Below are positions 33,537 through 43,413 of a stretch of DNA of 64,000 bases, in pieces; position 1 is the stretch's first letter; the number at the start of each line of letters is the position of its first letter. This DNA is from Acuticoccus mangrovi. GTDB taxonomy: Bacteria; Pseudomonadota; Alphaproteobacteria; Rhizobiales; Amorphaceae. The stretch spans positions 186,001 to 250,000 of the forward strand of contig NZ_JAEKJA010000010.1 of the NCBI RefSeq assembly GCF_016411865.1. The letters are read 5' to 3'. Position numbers and translations under genes: made by a program. A model generated the notes under the pieces. That model saw nothing but the letters and a program-made list of their open reading frames with translations, made no database searches and was not told where the DNA came from.

Positions 33537-34133
33537 ATGTGCACACGTTGGCTGACCCTCCCGGGGATCGTTGCGGGCCTGCTCCTGTTGGCGGGCTGCG
33601 GCTCCACGCCGCCGACGAGCATCAACGACGTGTGCTCCGTCTTCTCCCAACGTAGCGGCATGTTCGACAACTGGTATGCCGATGCGAAGAAGGCCGAGCG
33701 AAAATACGGCATTCCCGTGCACATATTGATGGCGACGATGCGCGTGGAGTCCGGCTTCCAGGGCAACGCTCGCCCGCCGCGGCGCAAGGTGATGGGCTTC
33801 ATTCCCGGCAAGCGCCAGTCGACCGCCTACGGCTACTCGCAGGCGCTCAATGGCACCTGGGCGCAGTATCGCAAGGAAACCGGTCAGTCGATGGCGCGGC
33901 GGGGCGACTTCGGCTCCTCCGTCGACTTCGTCGGCTGGTACTATGCGAAGACCATCAACCTCTACGGCGTTCCCCGCGACGACGCCTATTCGCTCTATCT
34001 CAGCTACCGCACCGGCTGGAGCGGCTATGGGCGGGGGAGCTGGCAGGACGACGCCGGCATCCGCCGCACGGCGGCGCGGACGGCGAACTTCGCCCAGTCC
34101 TACCAGGCCCAGCTCGCCGATTGCCGCCTCTGA
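33537..34133 (+). CDS. Lytic transglycosylase-like (SLT domain) lipoprotein
   Basis: 198 residues with a lipoprotein signal: MCTRWLTLPG, a hydrophobic core and the lipobox LLAGC (Cys about 21). The mature domain matches the SLT/lysozyme-like fold: IPVHILMATMRVESGFQ carries the putative catalytic Glu, followed by the AYGYSQALNGTWAQY block. These periplasmic enzymes cleave the glycan strands of peptidoglycan. It stands alone, between catabolic modules, and is probably a housekeeping or secretion-related gene. Confidence 0.88.
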   Translation: MCTRWLTLPGIVAGLLLLAGCGSTPPTSINDVCSVFSQRSGMFDNWYADAKKAERKYGIPVHILMATMRVESGFQGNARPPRRKVMGFIPGKRQSTAYGYSQALNGTWAQYRKETGQSMARRGDFGSSVDFVGWYYAKTINLYGVPRDDAYSLYLSYRTGWSGYGRGSWQDDAGIRRTAARTANFAQSYQAQLADCRL

Positions 34134-34231
34134 TCTGCGGCCCCCGCGCCTTGGCGGGCGAGGTGCGTGCGGCCGGCCACTGGCACGGCTCTTGCCGTAA
34201 GTCTCCGTAGAAACAACGGGGAGGGCGGCCG

Positions 34232-34564
34232 ATGGTGGAAGAGAGCGAGCCGACGAGGCTGCGCCTCGTCGAGGAGTGGTGCGCCGATCCCTACGGCAAG
34301 AAGGGGCCGGAGCTGCAGGCGCTCCTCGATACGCTCCGCCTCGTGAGCGTGGAGGGCGGCAAGCCGCTGCTCGTCGAGACCGAGCGGGGAGCGACGTGGC
34401 ACCTCGCCGTGCTCGAGGGCGAGCCGCCGCGCCCGCGTCTTCTCGCCGATCCGCCCTTCCATAGCCAGCTCGCGGCCGAGTGGGTGATCTTCCGCCGCCG
34501 CTGGGCCTCGCTCTACGGCACCTCGCTCGATGGGCTCTCGGGTCCGGAGGCGACCCATGAGTAG
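34232..34564 (+). CDS. Small protein, probable N,N-dimethylformamidase-type alpha (small) subunit
   Basis: 110 residues, acidic, without signal peptide or membrane segment. Alone it is hard to classify, but it overlaps by 8 nt a gene clearly resembling the large subunit of N,N-dimethylformamidase, whose known enzymes are small/large heteromers with a small subunit of roughly 15 kDa. The size and tight coupling support that role. Preceded by GGGGAGGGCGGCCG. The exact sequence match to known small subunits could not be checked. Confidence 0.7.
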   Translation: MVEESEPTRLRLVEEWCADPYGKKGPELQALLDTLRLVSVEGGKPLLVETERGATWHLAVLEGEPPRPRLLADPPFHSQLAAEWVIFRRRWASLYGTSLDGLSGPEATHE

Positions 34565-36800
34565 CCCGATCCGCCCGGACACGGAGTTGATGGCCTACGC
34601 CGGGGAGACGAGCGTCGTCGCCGGCGGCAGAGTGCCGCTCAAGGTGAGCTGCCGGGGTGCCGAAGAGTGGCGGCTCGACGTCGTCCGCCTCCATGCCCCG
34701 ACCACCGCGCCCGCGCCGCCGGGGTTCCGCGAGAGCCCGGTCGCCTCGTCCGCCGCGGGCGACTACCCGGCGCGCTGGCAGCCGATCGACATCGGCTCCT
34801 GCGCCGTCCTGCCGGCCCCGGTGCGCGGCCTCGAGGCCTTCAGCGTGAGCGCCTTCGTCTGGCCGACGCGGCTTGCGGCGGGGCGACAGGCGATCCTCTC
34901 CGCCTGGCGGGACGACAGAGAGGCGGGCTGGTCGCTGGAGATCGACGAGGGCCGGCCGACGCTGCGCATCGGCAACGGCGGCGAGAGCGTCGCCCTCACG
35001 GCCGACGGGGTGCTCGCCGAGCGCACCTGGTATTTCCTCGCCGCCACCTTCGACGGCGCGACGGGGGCGATGGCGCTCTACGTGCGTCGCCTCGAGGGTC
35101 ACCGCGTGCAGCCGGGGCCGGGGCGGGCGGACGCCACCGCCACGGCGACGGTGCGGCCGACGCCCGCCGCCGACGAGATGCTCGTCGCCGCCTGGCGCGG
35201 CGAGGGCGACCGCCGCGGCGGTTTCTTCGACGGCAAGATCGAACGACCGCGCCTCGCCGGCCGCGCGCTCGACGCCGAAGGACTGACGGCGCTCGCCGCG
35301 CCCCGCGTTCCGGCGGGTCTCGCCGACGCGCTGATCGGCGCCTGGGACTTCAGCGCCGAGATCCCCACCGATCGCGTGGTGGATCTCGGCCCCAATCGGC
35401 TGGACGGGTTCGTATATAATCTGCCGATGCGCGCCGCGACCGGGGTCGACTGGGACGGCAGCGTGTGGGACTGGCGCCTCGACCCCGCCCACTACGGCGC
35501 CATCCACTTTCACTCCGACGACATCTACGACGCCGGCTGGCAGACCGACGTCACGATCCCCGTTCCCGCCGACTGGCCGAGCGGCGTCTATGCCGCGCGC
35601 CTCACGGCGGGGGACGCGGAGTGGTACGTGCCCTTCGTCGTGCGTCCCGCGCCGGGTGCGGCGGCCGACACCGTGTTCCTGCTGCCGACGGCCACCTACA
35701 TGGCCTACGCGAACATCCGCGTGCGCATCGTCTCGCCCTATACGGACCGGCTGATCGGGCGCCTCACGGTGGTCGATCCCACCGATCTGATGATGTTCGA
35801 CCAGCCCCTCGGCCGCTCCACCTACGACACCCACGCCGACGGCAGCGCCGTGCACTATTCCTCGATGCGGCGGCCGGTCACCAACTTCCGCCCCACCGAG
35901 TCCGATCTCGGGATGGCCTACAACAACTTCGCCTGCGACCTCCTGGTGATCGACTGGCTGGAGCAGCACGGCCCGTTCGACGTGCTTACCGACGAGGATC
36001 TCGACGCCGACGGCCTCGCCGCCCTCGCCGGCGCGCGCGTGGTGGTGACCGGCGCCCACCCCGAGTACTACTCAAAGCCGATGCTCGACGCGCTCGCCGC
36101 CTTCACGCGGCGGGGCGGGCGGCTGATGTATCTCGGCGGCAACGGCTTCTACTGGCACGTCGTCTTCCGCCGCGACAAGCCGGGTGCGATCGAGCTGCGC
36201 CGGGCGCGCCAGAACATCGCCCGCTGGAACCCCGGGCCCGGCCAGGACCATCACAGCTTCAACGGGGCGCACGGCGGGCTGTGGCGCGACCTCGGGCGCG
36301 CGCCGCAGGCGATCAGCGGCGTCGGCTTCGTCTCCCAGGGCTTCGACCGGGGCGAGCCCTATCGGCGTCGCCCGGCCGCCGCCGACCCGCGCGCCGCGTT
36401 CATCTTCGAGGGCGTCGAGGGGGACGTCTTCGGCGACTTCGGCGTGATGCTGGGCGGTGCGGCCGGGGTGGAGATCGACGCCGTCGACCCGCGGCGGGGC
36501 ACCCCGCCGCACGCGCTGGTGGTCGCCTCCTCGAGCGGTCACACCAACGTCTACGAGGAGTCCGAGGAGCTCTTTCCGAACGACCCGCTCGATCCCGAGG
36601 CGCCCGACCCCGTGCGGGCCGACATGGTGTTCTTCGAGGTGCCGGGGGGCGGGGCGGTGTTCTCCGTCGGGTCGATCGGCTACGCCGGCTCGCTGGCGCA
36701 CGCGGGTTACGACAATCCCATCGCCCGCCTCACCGGCAACGTGCTCGCCCGCTTCCGCGACCCGACGCCCTTCAAGATGCCGCCGACGGACGCGGTCTGA
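34557..36800 (+). CDS. N,N-dimethylformamidase-like beta (large) subunit
   Basis: 747 residues from ATG 34557, close to the length of known DMFase large subunits. A LamG/concanavalin-like domain occupies about residues 90-250 (EAFSVSAFVWPTRL, TWYFLAATFDGATGAMALYV). The C-terminal half is the DMFase beta-subunit domain with FLLPTATYMAYANIR (Tyr381, Tyr384), STYDTHADGS (Tyr423) and TGAHPEYYS (His501, Glu503). The known enzyme has a mononuclear iron held by two Tyr and one carboxylate, so these residues are candidate ligands. It would hydrolyse N-substituted amides to amine and acid. The natural substrate may be another alkylamide. Confidence 0.88.
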   Translation: MSSPIRPDTELMAYAGETSVVAGGRVPLKVSCRGAEEWRLDVVRLHAPTTAPAPPGFRESPVASSAAGDYPARWQPIDIGSCAVLPAPVRGLEAFSVSAFVWPTRLAAGRQAILSAWRDDREAGWSLEIDEGRPTLRIGNGGESVALTADGVLAERTWYFLAATFDGATGAMALYVRRLEGHRVQPGPGRADATATATVRPTPAADEMLVAAWRGEGDRRGGFFDGKIERPRLAGRALDAEGLTALAAPRVPAGLADALIGAWDFSAEIPTDRVVDLGPNRLDGFVYNLPMRAATGVDWDGSVWDWRLDPAHYGAIHFHSDDIYDAGWQTDVTIPVPADWPSGVYAARLTAGDAEWYVPFVVRPAPGAAADTVFLLPTATYMAYANIRVRIVSPYTDRLIGRLTVVDPTDLMMFDQPLGRSTYDTHADGSAVHYSSMRRPVTNFRPTESDLGMAYNNFACDLLVIDWLEQHGPFDVLTDEDLDADGLAALAGARVVVTGAHPEYYSKPMLDALAAFTRRGGRLMYLGGNGFYWHVVFRRDKPGAIELRRARQNIARWNPGPGQDHHSFNGAHGGLWRDLGRAPQAISGVGFVSQGFDRGEPYRRRPAAADPRAAFIFEGVEGDVFGDFGVMLGGAAGVEIDAVDPRRGTPPHALVVASSSGHTNVYEESEELFPNDPLDPEAPDPVRADMVFFEVPGGGAVFSVGSIGYAGSLAHAGYDNPIARLTGNVLARFRDPTPFKMPPTDAV

Positions 36801-36803
36801 GCC

Positions 36804-38927
36804 TCACTCCGGCCCGGCGCTCGCGACGGCGCCGGGGGCGGCCCCCATCGCCGGGGCGGCCGGGACGAAGCGCGTCGGCAGCGCATCGAGCTTCAGATGG
36901 CAGGCGATGGCGTGGCCCTTCGCCGGCGTGCGGCGGGGCGGGGGGAGCTCGTCGCACGTCCCCTCGATGCGCGAGGGGCAGCGGGCGAAGAAGGGACAGC
37001 CGTCGCCGTCGGGCGCGCCGGCCCCGGGCGCGGCGTCGCGCAGCAGCGCCGAGCGGTCCGGCATCGCCGATCCGTCGACACGCGGGGCCGAGGCGAGAAG
37101 CACCAGCGTGTAGGGATGGAAGGGCGGCGACAGCACCTGATCGGCGGTGCCGGTCTCGGCGAACGTGCCGCGATACATCACGGCGATGCGGTCCGAGAGC
37201 TGCGCCACCACGGCGAGATCGTGGGAGATGAAGAGGTAGGAGAGGCCGAGCTCGTCGCGCAAGTCGGCGAGGAGGTTCACCACCGCCGCCTGCACCGAGA
37301 CGTCGAGCGCCGACACCGGCTCGTCGCACACGATGAATTTCGGCTCGGTGGCGAGGGCGCGGGCGATCGCCACCCGCTGCTTCTCGCCGCCGGAGAGCTG
37401 GTGCGGATAGCGCGTCGCATAGGCGCGCGGCAATCGCACCATCTCCAGGAGGTCGCCCACCCGCTTCGCCCGCTCGCGCGCGGGCACGATGCCGAAGAGG
37501 GCGAGCGGACGCCGCAGCGTCTCGCCCACGGTCTTGCGCGGGTTGAGCGAGGAATCGGCGTTCTGGAACACGATCTGCGCCTCCTTGCGGAAGGGGCGCA
37601 AGGCGCGCTGGGGGAGGCGCTCGATGGCGAGCCCGTCATACTCCACCGCCCCCTCGGTGGGGTCCTCGAGGCGCAGGAGGAGGCGGCCGAGCGTCGACTT
37701 GCCGGAGCCCGATTCGCCCACAAGGCCGACCACCTCGCCCGGGCGGATCACGAGGTCGATCCCCGCGACGGCCTTCACCACCGGCGGCGCGTTGACGATG
37801 CGCGGCGGCAGCCCGGGCTTGAGCTTGATGCCGGCGAAGAGGCCACCCATGCGGAAGCGCTTCTTGAGCCCGACGACGTTGACGAGGGCGTCGCCGAAGC
37901 CCTTGCGACTGAAGTCGTGGCCGAGGCGGGCGCGGCTCGGCCACGCTTCGCCGGCGATCTCGGCGTGACGGTGGCAGCGCGTCATCTGCCGCACGCCGGC
38001 CACGCGGATGGTCTGCGGCCGATCGCAGCCTTCGGCGGAGAAGGGACAGCGCGCTTCGAAGATGCAGCCGGGCGGCGGGGCGAGGAGGTCGGGCAGCTCG
38101 CCGGGGATGGTGGAGAGGCGCTTCACCCGATGCGGCGGCTGAAGGCGGGGCAGCGAGGCGAGCAGGCCGCGCGTATAGGGGTGGGAGGGGCGGTCGAAGA
38201 GGGCGTCGGTGTCGGCCCGCTCCATCAGGCGGCCGGCGTAGAGCACGTAGACCTCTTCGCACACCCGCCGCACCACGCCGAGATTGTGGCTGATGAAGAG
38301 ATAGCTCAGCCCCTTCTCGGTCCGCAGCCGCTCCAGGAGGTCGATGATTTGCGCCTCGATGGTCACGTCGAGCGCGGTGGTGGGCTCGTCGAGGATGATC
38401 AGCTTGGGCTCGCAGGCGAGGGCGGCGGCGATCAGCGCGCGCTGCTTCATGCCGCCGCTGAGCTGGTGCGGATAGGCGCCGGCGATCTCGGCGGGCCTTG
38501 CAAAGCCCATCTCGTCGAGGCGCTCCAGGGTCATCGCACGCGCCTCGCTCGCGCCGACTCCGAGGTGCACCATCATCGGCTCGGCGATCTGGTCACCCAC
38601 CTGGATCGCCGGGTTGAGCGAGGTGAAGGGGTCCTGGAACACCGAGCCGATACGGCGGCCGAGGAGGGCGCGCCGCGTCGCCCGGTCGTGGCTTGCAAGG
38701 TCGGTGCCCTCGAAGCGGATGCGGCCGCCGTCGATGGCGGCGCCGGGGGCGAGGAGGTCGAGGACCGCACCCGCGACGGTGCTCTTGCCCGAGCCGCTCT
38801 CGCCGACGAGGCCGACCGCCCGCCCCGGGCCGATCGCGAGGCTGAGGTCGTCGACGGCCGTCACCGGACCCGCCAGCGTGTCGTAGGTGACGGTGAGGTT
38901 CTCGATGGAAAGGAGAGCGTCGTCCAT
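36804..38927 (-). CDS. Dipeptide/oligopeptide-type ABC ATPase, two ATPase domains fused (DppD-DppF)
   Basis: 707 residues containing two complete ABC domains of the peptide/nickel family. Domain 1 has [30 protein letters not shown] and [13 protein letters not shown]; domain 2 has [27 protein letters not shown] and [11 protein letters not shown]. Each is followed by the oligopeptide-type C-terminal Cys motif ([18 protein letters not shown] and [10 protein letters not shown]...C), typical of Dpp/Opp ATPases. The start ATG at 38927 overlaps the permease stop by 1 nt; longer upstream frames are read-through. Convergent with the DMFase-like pair, 3 nt away. Fused ATPases occur in GsiA-like systems. 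Confidence 0.92.
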   Translation of the reverse strand: MDDALLSIENLTVTYDTLAGPVTAVDDLSLAIGPGRAVGLVGESGSGKSTVAGAVLDLLAPGAAIDGGRIRFEGTDLASHDRATRRALLGRRIGSVFQDPFTSLNPAIQVGDQIAEPMMVHLGVGASEARAMTLERLDEMGFARPAEIAGAYPHQLSGGMKQRALIAAALACEPKLIILDEPTTALDVTIEAQIIDLLERLRTEKGLSYLFISHNLGVVRRVCEEVYVLYAGRLMERADTDALFDRPSHPYTRGLLASLPRLQPPHRVKRLSTIPGELPDLLAPPPGCIFEARCPFSAEGCDRPQTIRVAGVRQMTRCHRHAEIAGEAWPSRARLGHDFSRKGFGDALVNVVGLKKRFRMGGLFAGIKLKPGLPPRIVNAPPVVKAVAGIDLVIRPGEVVGLVGESGSGKSTLGRLLLRLEDPTEGAVEYDGLAIERLPQRALRPFRKEAQIVFQNADSSLNPRKTVGETLRRPLALFGIVPARERAKRVGDLLEMVRLPRAYATRYPHQLSGGEKQRVAIARALATEPKFIVCDEPVSALDVSVQAAVVNLLADLRDELGLSYLFISHDLAVVAQLSDRIAVMYRGTFAETGTADQVLSPPFHPYTLVLLASAPRVDGSAMPDRSALLRDAAPGAGAPDGDGCPFFARCPSRIEGTCDELPPPRRTPAKGHAIACHLKLDALPTRFVPAAPAMGAAPGAVASAGPE

Positions 38928-39808
38928 CAGCCCCTCCGTGCCGACATGCGGGGGTCGAGATATTCGCGCAGGCCGTCGCCGAAGAGGTTCACCGCCACCA
39001 CTGTGACGCACATCGCGAGGCCTGGCGCGAGCACGATCCAGGGCGCCCGCTCGATGTAGCCGCGCGCCTGGGCGATCATCAGCCCCCAGTCGGCGGCCGG
39101 CGGCTGGATGCCGAAGCCGAGGAAGGAGAGCACCGCCGCCAAGAGGATGGCGAAGGTGACGCGCAACGAGCCCTCCACGATGATCGGCGGCCACGCGTTG
39201 GGCAGGATCTCGCGCAGGAGGATGTAGCTCGCCCCTTCGCCGCGGGCGCGGGCGGCGAGCACATATTCCTCGCCCGCAAGGTCGAGGCAGACGCTGCGCA
39301 TTAGCCGGGCGATGGCGGGCACGAAGAGAAAGCCCACCGCCACCGACGTCTTCCACAGGCTCGGCTCGGTGAGGGTGATGATGAGAAGGACGAGCATGAT
39401 CGGCGGAAATGCCATCATGATGTCGAGGATGCGCATCACCGCCTCGTCGACGGCGCCGCGCATGTAGCCGGAGAGGAGGCCGAGGGGCACCCCGATGACG
39501 AGGCTCACGAGCGTCGCGAGCACGCCCATGAAGAGCGAGAGGCGGGCGCCGTAGATCATGCGCGAGAAGACGTCGCGACCATATTCGTCCGTGCCCGCGA
39601 GGTAGGTGAGGGAGGGCGCATGGAAGCGGTCGCGGATGTGCATCTCGTCGAACGGGTAGGGGGCGATGAGCGGCGCGAAGATCGCCACGAGGATGATCGC
39701 GGCGAAGACGAGGCCGCCGGCGACGAGCGAGGACGGCAGCGGTCGGCGCCGCGCGCGCCGTCGCGGCGCGATCGGCGCGGCCTCCAGATCAACCGACGCT
39801 TCGGCCAT
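38927..39808 (-). CDS. ABC transporter permease, DppC-like
   Basis: 293 residues with six hydrophobic segments and a basic N-terminal tail (APRRRARRRPLPSS). Shows the DppC hallmarks LAGTDEYGRDVFSRMIYGARLSL and GVPLGLLSGYMRG, and the EAA loop in AARARGEGASYILLREILPNAWPP. Overlaps the DppB-like gene by 20 nt. Confidence 0.93.
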   Translation of the reverse strand: MAEASVDLEAAPIAPRRRARRRPLPSSLVAGGLVFAAIILVAIFAPLIAPYPFDEMHIRDRFHAPSLTYLAGTDEYGRDVFSRMIYGARLSLFMGVLATLVSLVIGVPLGLLSGYMRGAVDEAVMRILDIMMAFPPIMLVLLIITLTEPSLWKTSVAVGFLFVPAIARLMRSVCLDLAGEEYVLAARARGEGASYILLREILPNAWPPIIVEGSLRVTFAILLAAVLSFLGFGIQPPAADWGLMIAQARGYIERAPWIVLAPGLAMCVTVVAVNLFGDGLREYLDPRMSARRG

Positions 39809-40745
39809 AGCGGATCCTTGGGTTGAGGTAGGCGTACATCAGGTCCGCCGCGAGGTTCGCGAGCGCGTAGACCGCGGTGATGACGAGAATGACGGCGAGG
39901 ACGACGGGAATGTCCTGGCGCTGGATCGCGAAGATCAGGAGCCGGCCGACGCCCGGATAGGCGAACACCGTCTCGATGACGACGATCGACCCGATCAGCC
40001 AGCCGAAATCCTGGGCGAGCACGGTGATCGACGGCAGGAGCCCGTTGCGCAGCGCGTGGTGGCGCAGCACGCGCCGCTCCGGCAGTCCCCGCGCCCGGGC
40101 GGCGCGCACGTAGTTCGACTGCAGCACCTCGAGCATGCTCGAGCGCGTCATGCGGCTGACGTGGGCGATCAGCGTCAGCGTCAAGGTGACGACGGGCAGC
40201 ACGAGGTGGGCGAGGAAGGGGCCGATCCCGTCGGACAGGCTCGCGTAGCCCATCGTCGGGAGGAGATCGAACCAGCTCGCGAAGACGAGGATCAGCACGA
40301 TGCCCCAGAAGAATTCCGGCACCGAGATCCCGAGATAGGTGAAGATCGCGATCGCCCCGTCGATCGGCCGGCCGCGGCGCACGGCGGCGACGACGCCGAG
40401 CACGATGCCGATCACGGCGACGAAGAACAGCGAGGCGGCGGCGAGGATGGTGGACTTCGCCATCGCGTCCCACAGGATCGGGGCGACGGGCCGCTCCATC
40501 ACCATCGACTGCCCGAGGTCACCGGTGGCGAACGCCGACGCCCAACGCCAATATTGCACGAAGAAGTTGTCGTTGAGCCCCATCTTCGCCTCCATCGCGG
40601 CGAGCGAATCGGGCGTCGCGAACTGGCCGAGCATGATGGCGGCGGTGTTGCCCGGCAGGGCGTAGATCGCGGCGAACACCAACAGCGACATCGCCACCAG
40701 GATGAACACGACGAAGACGAGGCGTTGGGCGGCGTAGGCGATCAT
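39789..40745 (-). CDS. ABC transporter permease, DppB-like
   Basis: 318 residues, permease of the dipeptide/nickel family: N-terminal RLVFVVFILVAMSLLVFAAI, the characteristic LGLNDNF-type periplasmic segment (MGLNDNFFVQYWRW) and the C-terminal AARARGLPERRVLRHHALRNGL loop. Transcribed after the binding protein, 67 nt away. Confidence 0.93.
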   Translation of the reverse strand: MIAYAAQRLVFVVFILVAMSLLVFAAIYALPGNTAAIMLGQFATPDSLAAMEAKMGLNDNFFVQYWRWASAFATGDLGQSMVMERPVAPILWDAMAKSTILAAASLFFVAVIGIVLGVVAAVRRGRPIDGAIAIFTYLGISVPEFFWGIVLILVFASWFDLLPTMGYASLSDGIGPFLAHLVLPVVTLTLTLIAHVSRMTRSSMLEVLQSNYVRAARARGLPERRVLRHHALRNGLLPSITVLAQDFGWLIGSIVVIETVFAYPGVGRLLIFAIQRQDIPVVLAVILVITAVYALANLAADLMYAYLNPRIRYGRSVG

Positions 40746-40812
40746 GGGGCGCTCCCGTTGGGCCGCAGGCCGGCGTCGCCGCCGCGGCTTCGAACCGCGG
40801 CGGCGATCGGCA

Positions 40813-42339
40813 TCAGTTCTTCAGCGACACGCCGCGCAGGTCCGGCCACATCAGCGGCGAGGACTTGAAGCCCTCCACCCGCTCGTGCACCCCGTTGGCG
40901 TGGTTGAGCTGGTAGACGACCACCCCGGGCACGTCCTCCACGACGATCTCCTGAACGCGCTTGTAGAAGCCGGCGAGGGTCTCCTCGTCGGTGGTGATGC
41001 GGGCGTCGTCGAGGATCTTGTCCATCTCCGGGTTGGAGAAGTGCCACAGATTGTTGTTCCACGAGCCGGAGCTGTGCAGCCACGGATAGAGCATCGTGTC
41101 CATGGTGGTGCGGCCGTAGAAGTTGGTGGTGAAGAGCGGCACCTTGCCTTCATATTCGGAGAAGAAGCGGTCGCTCGGGATCGGCTGGATGTCGATGGTG
41201 ATGCCCGCCTGGCGCGCCGCGTCGCGGAAGGACACCGCGAGGCGCTCCATCGCCGAGGACTCGGCCGGGACGTAGATCGTCTGCTCGAAGCCGTTCGGGA
41301 AGCCCGCTTCGGCAAGCAGCGCCTTCGCCTTCTCCACGTCGGCCGTGCCGATCGGGATGTCCTTGTCGAAGTAGGGCGACGTCGGCGGGATCGGCGAGTG
41401 GGTGGGGGTCGCCGCGCCGAACATCGCGATCTCGGCGAAGAGCGGCTTGTCGATCAGCGCGTAGACGGCCTGGCGCACCTTCTTGTCGGTGAAGGGCTCC
41501 TTCTCGTTGTGCATGATGATGCCGTGCCAGGAGCCGGTCGGGACGAAGTCCACGTGCGCGACGCTGCTCGAGGCGAGCTTCTCCTGCTCCTCCGGCGGAA
41601 TGTCCCAGACGATGTCGACCTCGCCCGCCTCGAGCGCCGCCGTGGCGGTGGCGAACTCGGGGATGATGCGCATCGTCACCTTGTCGAGCTTCGGCTGGCC
41701 TTCGACGAAATAGTCGGGGTTCTTCTCCATCACGAGGCGGTCGCCGGGCAGGTACTCCACGAACTTGAAGGCGCCGGTGCCGATCGGATGGGTCGTCAGC
41801 GTGTCGATATGGTCGTACGGCACGATGCGGGCCTGGTAGCCGCCGAAGAGGGCCGGGAAGGTGGAGTAGGGCAGCTTCAGATTGAACACGACGGTGTGCT
41901 CGTCGGGCGCCGACATGTCCTCGATCAGCTCGAAGTTCACCCGCATGCGCGAGCCCACCTCGGGGTCGAGCATGCGCTTCATGGTGGCGAGCACGTCCTC
42001 GGCCACGAACGGGCGGCCGTCATGCCAGGTCACGTCGTCGCGCAGCTTGAAGGTCCAGGTCTTCAGATCGTCGGACGCGGACCAGCTCTCGGCGAGGTCG
42101 GGCACCACGTTGAGCTGGTCGTCGTAGCCGGTCAGCCCGTTGAACACGAGCAGCGAGTACGCGTACTCGACGCCGGTCTTCATCTTCGCCGGGTCGAGAG
42201 TATCGGGCGTGACGGTGTAGGAGATCGTCAGATCATCCGCCGCCGAGGCGGCCGACGCGGCGAGAGCGCCGGCAAAGGCCACCGTCGACGCCAAAAATAG
42301 AGCGCGTACTGTGCGCGGAACACTTATGCGATAGCGCAT
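40813..42339 (-). CDS. ABC transporter substrate-binding protein, family 5 (DppA-like)
   Basis: 508 residues, family 5 extracellular solute-binding protein (peptide/nickel class). Start ATG 42339 has GGAGGG upstream and opens a Sec signal (MRYRISVPRTVRALFLASTV...ASAA); longer frames to 43278 are antisense read-through. The mature domain shows ESWSASDDLKTWTFKLRDDVTWHDG and HPIGTGAFKFVEYLPGDRLVM, typical of the class. First gene of a minus-strand operon with DppB, DppC and fused ATPase genes. Ligand unknown; an amide close to the DMFase-like enzyme is possible. Confidence 0.93.
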   Translation of the reverse strand: MRYRISVPRTVRALFLASTVAFAGALAASAASAADDLTISYTVTPDTLDPAKMKTGVEYAYSLLVFNGLTGYDDQLNVVPDLAESWSASDDLKTWTFKLRDDVTWHDGRPFVAEDVLATMKRMLDPEVGSRMRVNFELIEDMSAPDEHTVVFNLKLPYSTFPALFGGYQARIVPYDHIDTLTTHPIGTGAFKFVEYLPGDRLVMEKNPDYFVEGQPKLDKVTMRIIPEFATATAALEAGEVDIVWDIPPEEQEKLASSSVAHVDFVPTGSWHGIIMHNEKEPFTDKKVRQAVYALIDKPLFAEIAMFGAATPTHSPIPPTSPYFDKDIPIGTADVEKAKALLAEAGFPNGFEQTIYVPAESSAMERLAVSFRDAARQAGITIDIQPIPSDRFFSEYEGKVPLFTTNFYGRTTMDTMLYPWLHSSGSWNNNLWHFSNPEMDKILDDARITTDEETLAGFYKRVQEIVVEDVPGVVVYQLNHANGVHERVEGFKSSPLMWPDLRGVSLKN

Positions 42340-42513
42340 GAATTCCCTCCAGAGGTTGGAGCGTGTCGAATTAGACCGGCCGACGCGCTTGCCTTCAGCG
42401 CACAGCAACTCATGTGCCACATGCCCGTAAAACCGGGGCTTTGGCATATTTTTTGTATACGATCGGGTGCGCGCTGGCGGCGATGCAGCGCCGGCGCTCC
42501 AGGAGGAGACGAG

Positions 42514-43413
42514 ATGAGCCAATTGCAGAGCGAGCCGCTGACGGAGACCCTTGGCGCCGTGATTCACGGCCTGGATCTCGCGACACCGATGGAGCCGTCC
42601 ACCTTCGCCGCCTTCCGCCGGATCCTGGCGGAACGCGGCATCGTCCTCGTCCGGAACCAGACGCTGACGCCCGGCCAGCAGGCCGACCTGATGCGCCGCT
42701 TCGGCACCGTGATGGTGGGCCCGCGCAAGACGTTCAACCACCCCGACGACGAAGGCGTCGCCCGCCTCGGCAACGCCAAGGACGCCAACGGTGAGCCCAT
42801 CGCCTTCATGAACGAGGTGGGCATCGAGTGGCACTCGGACGCCACCGGCCGGCCCTTCCGCCAGGTGGTCACCTCGCTCTACGCCGTCGAAACGCCCAAG
42901 GTCGGCGGCGACACGCTCTACGCGAGCAGCGTCCACGCCGCGAAGACGCTGCCGCCGGCGCTCAGGGCCAAGGTGGAAGGGCGCCGCGCCGTCTACAACT
43001 ACCGCGTCATCCACGCCAAGCTGACCAACGCCAGCAAGAACGGCGTCCACCTCACCGACGCCGAGAAGGCGCGCTACAAGGATTCCGCGCATCTCGTCCT
43101 GCGTCCGCATCCGCTGACCGGCGAGGAAGCCGTGTTCATCACCCCCGAGGAGATGGTCTACATCGAAGGCTATTCTCCGGAGGAGAGCTATCAGATCGCC
43201 CTCGACATCGTGCAGCACGTGACGCGGCCGGGCCTCGTCTACGCGCACCACTACGAGGTGGGCGACATCGTGCTGCACGACAATTCATCGGCGCTGCATT
43301 CGACCACCGAGTACAACTACCAGAACGAGGTGCGCCTCGTTCATCGCTGCATTGCCTACGAGATGGACGAGAGCCCCGCGGCCGTGCCCGCGCCCGTGAT
43401 GGAGGCCCAGTGA
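42514..43413 (+). CDS. TauD/TfdA family 2-oxoglutarate dioxygenase (first of pair)
   Basis: 299 residues from ATG 42514, preceded by a strong AGGAGGAG. 2-Oxoglutarate/Fe(II)-dependent dioxygenase with the HxD motif in EWHSDATGRPF, the distal His in VLHDNSSALHSTTEYNY and the 2OG-binding Arg in RLVHRC. Members hydroxylate small sulfonates, aryloxyacids or betaines. Its TGA overlaps the second dioxygenase start (TGATG). Divergent from the Dpp-like operon; the 174-nt gap contains an AT-rich stretch (TATTTTTTGTATAC, about 42447-42460) likely to be the promoter. Confidence 0.92.
   Translation: MSQLQSEPLTETLGAVIHGLDLATPMEPSTFAAFRRILAERGIVLVRNQTLTPGQQADLMRRFGTVMVGPRKTFNHPDDEGVARLGNAKDANGEPIAFMNEVGIEWHSDATGRPFRQVVTSLYAVETPKVGGDTLYASSVHAAKTLPPALRAKVEGRRAVYNYRVIHAKLTNASKNGVHLTDAEKARYKDSAHLVLRPHPLTGEEAVFITPEEMVYIEGYSPEESYQIALDIVQHVTRPGLVYAHHYEVGDIVLHDNSSALHSTTEYNYQNEVRLVHRCIAYEMDESPAAVPAPVMEAQ

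Noticed and set aside
33393-36059. An 888-codon open frame on the minus strand
   Set aside because: It runs across the AhpD-like end, the lipoprotein, and the DMFase-like genes, all of which have clear family motifs on the plus strand. Low-complexity antisense frame.
36804-39356. An 850-residue version of the fused Dpp ATPase
   Set aside because: The N-terminal extension overlaps the DppC-like gene out of frame; [11 protein letters not shown] at 38927 directly follows the permease stop and begins the ABC domain.
40813-43278. An 821-residue version of the Dpp-type binding protein
   Set aside because: The extra N-terminal part reads antisense through the first TauD-type gene; a strong ribosome-binding site and signal peptide place the start at 42339.
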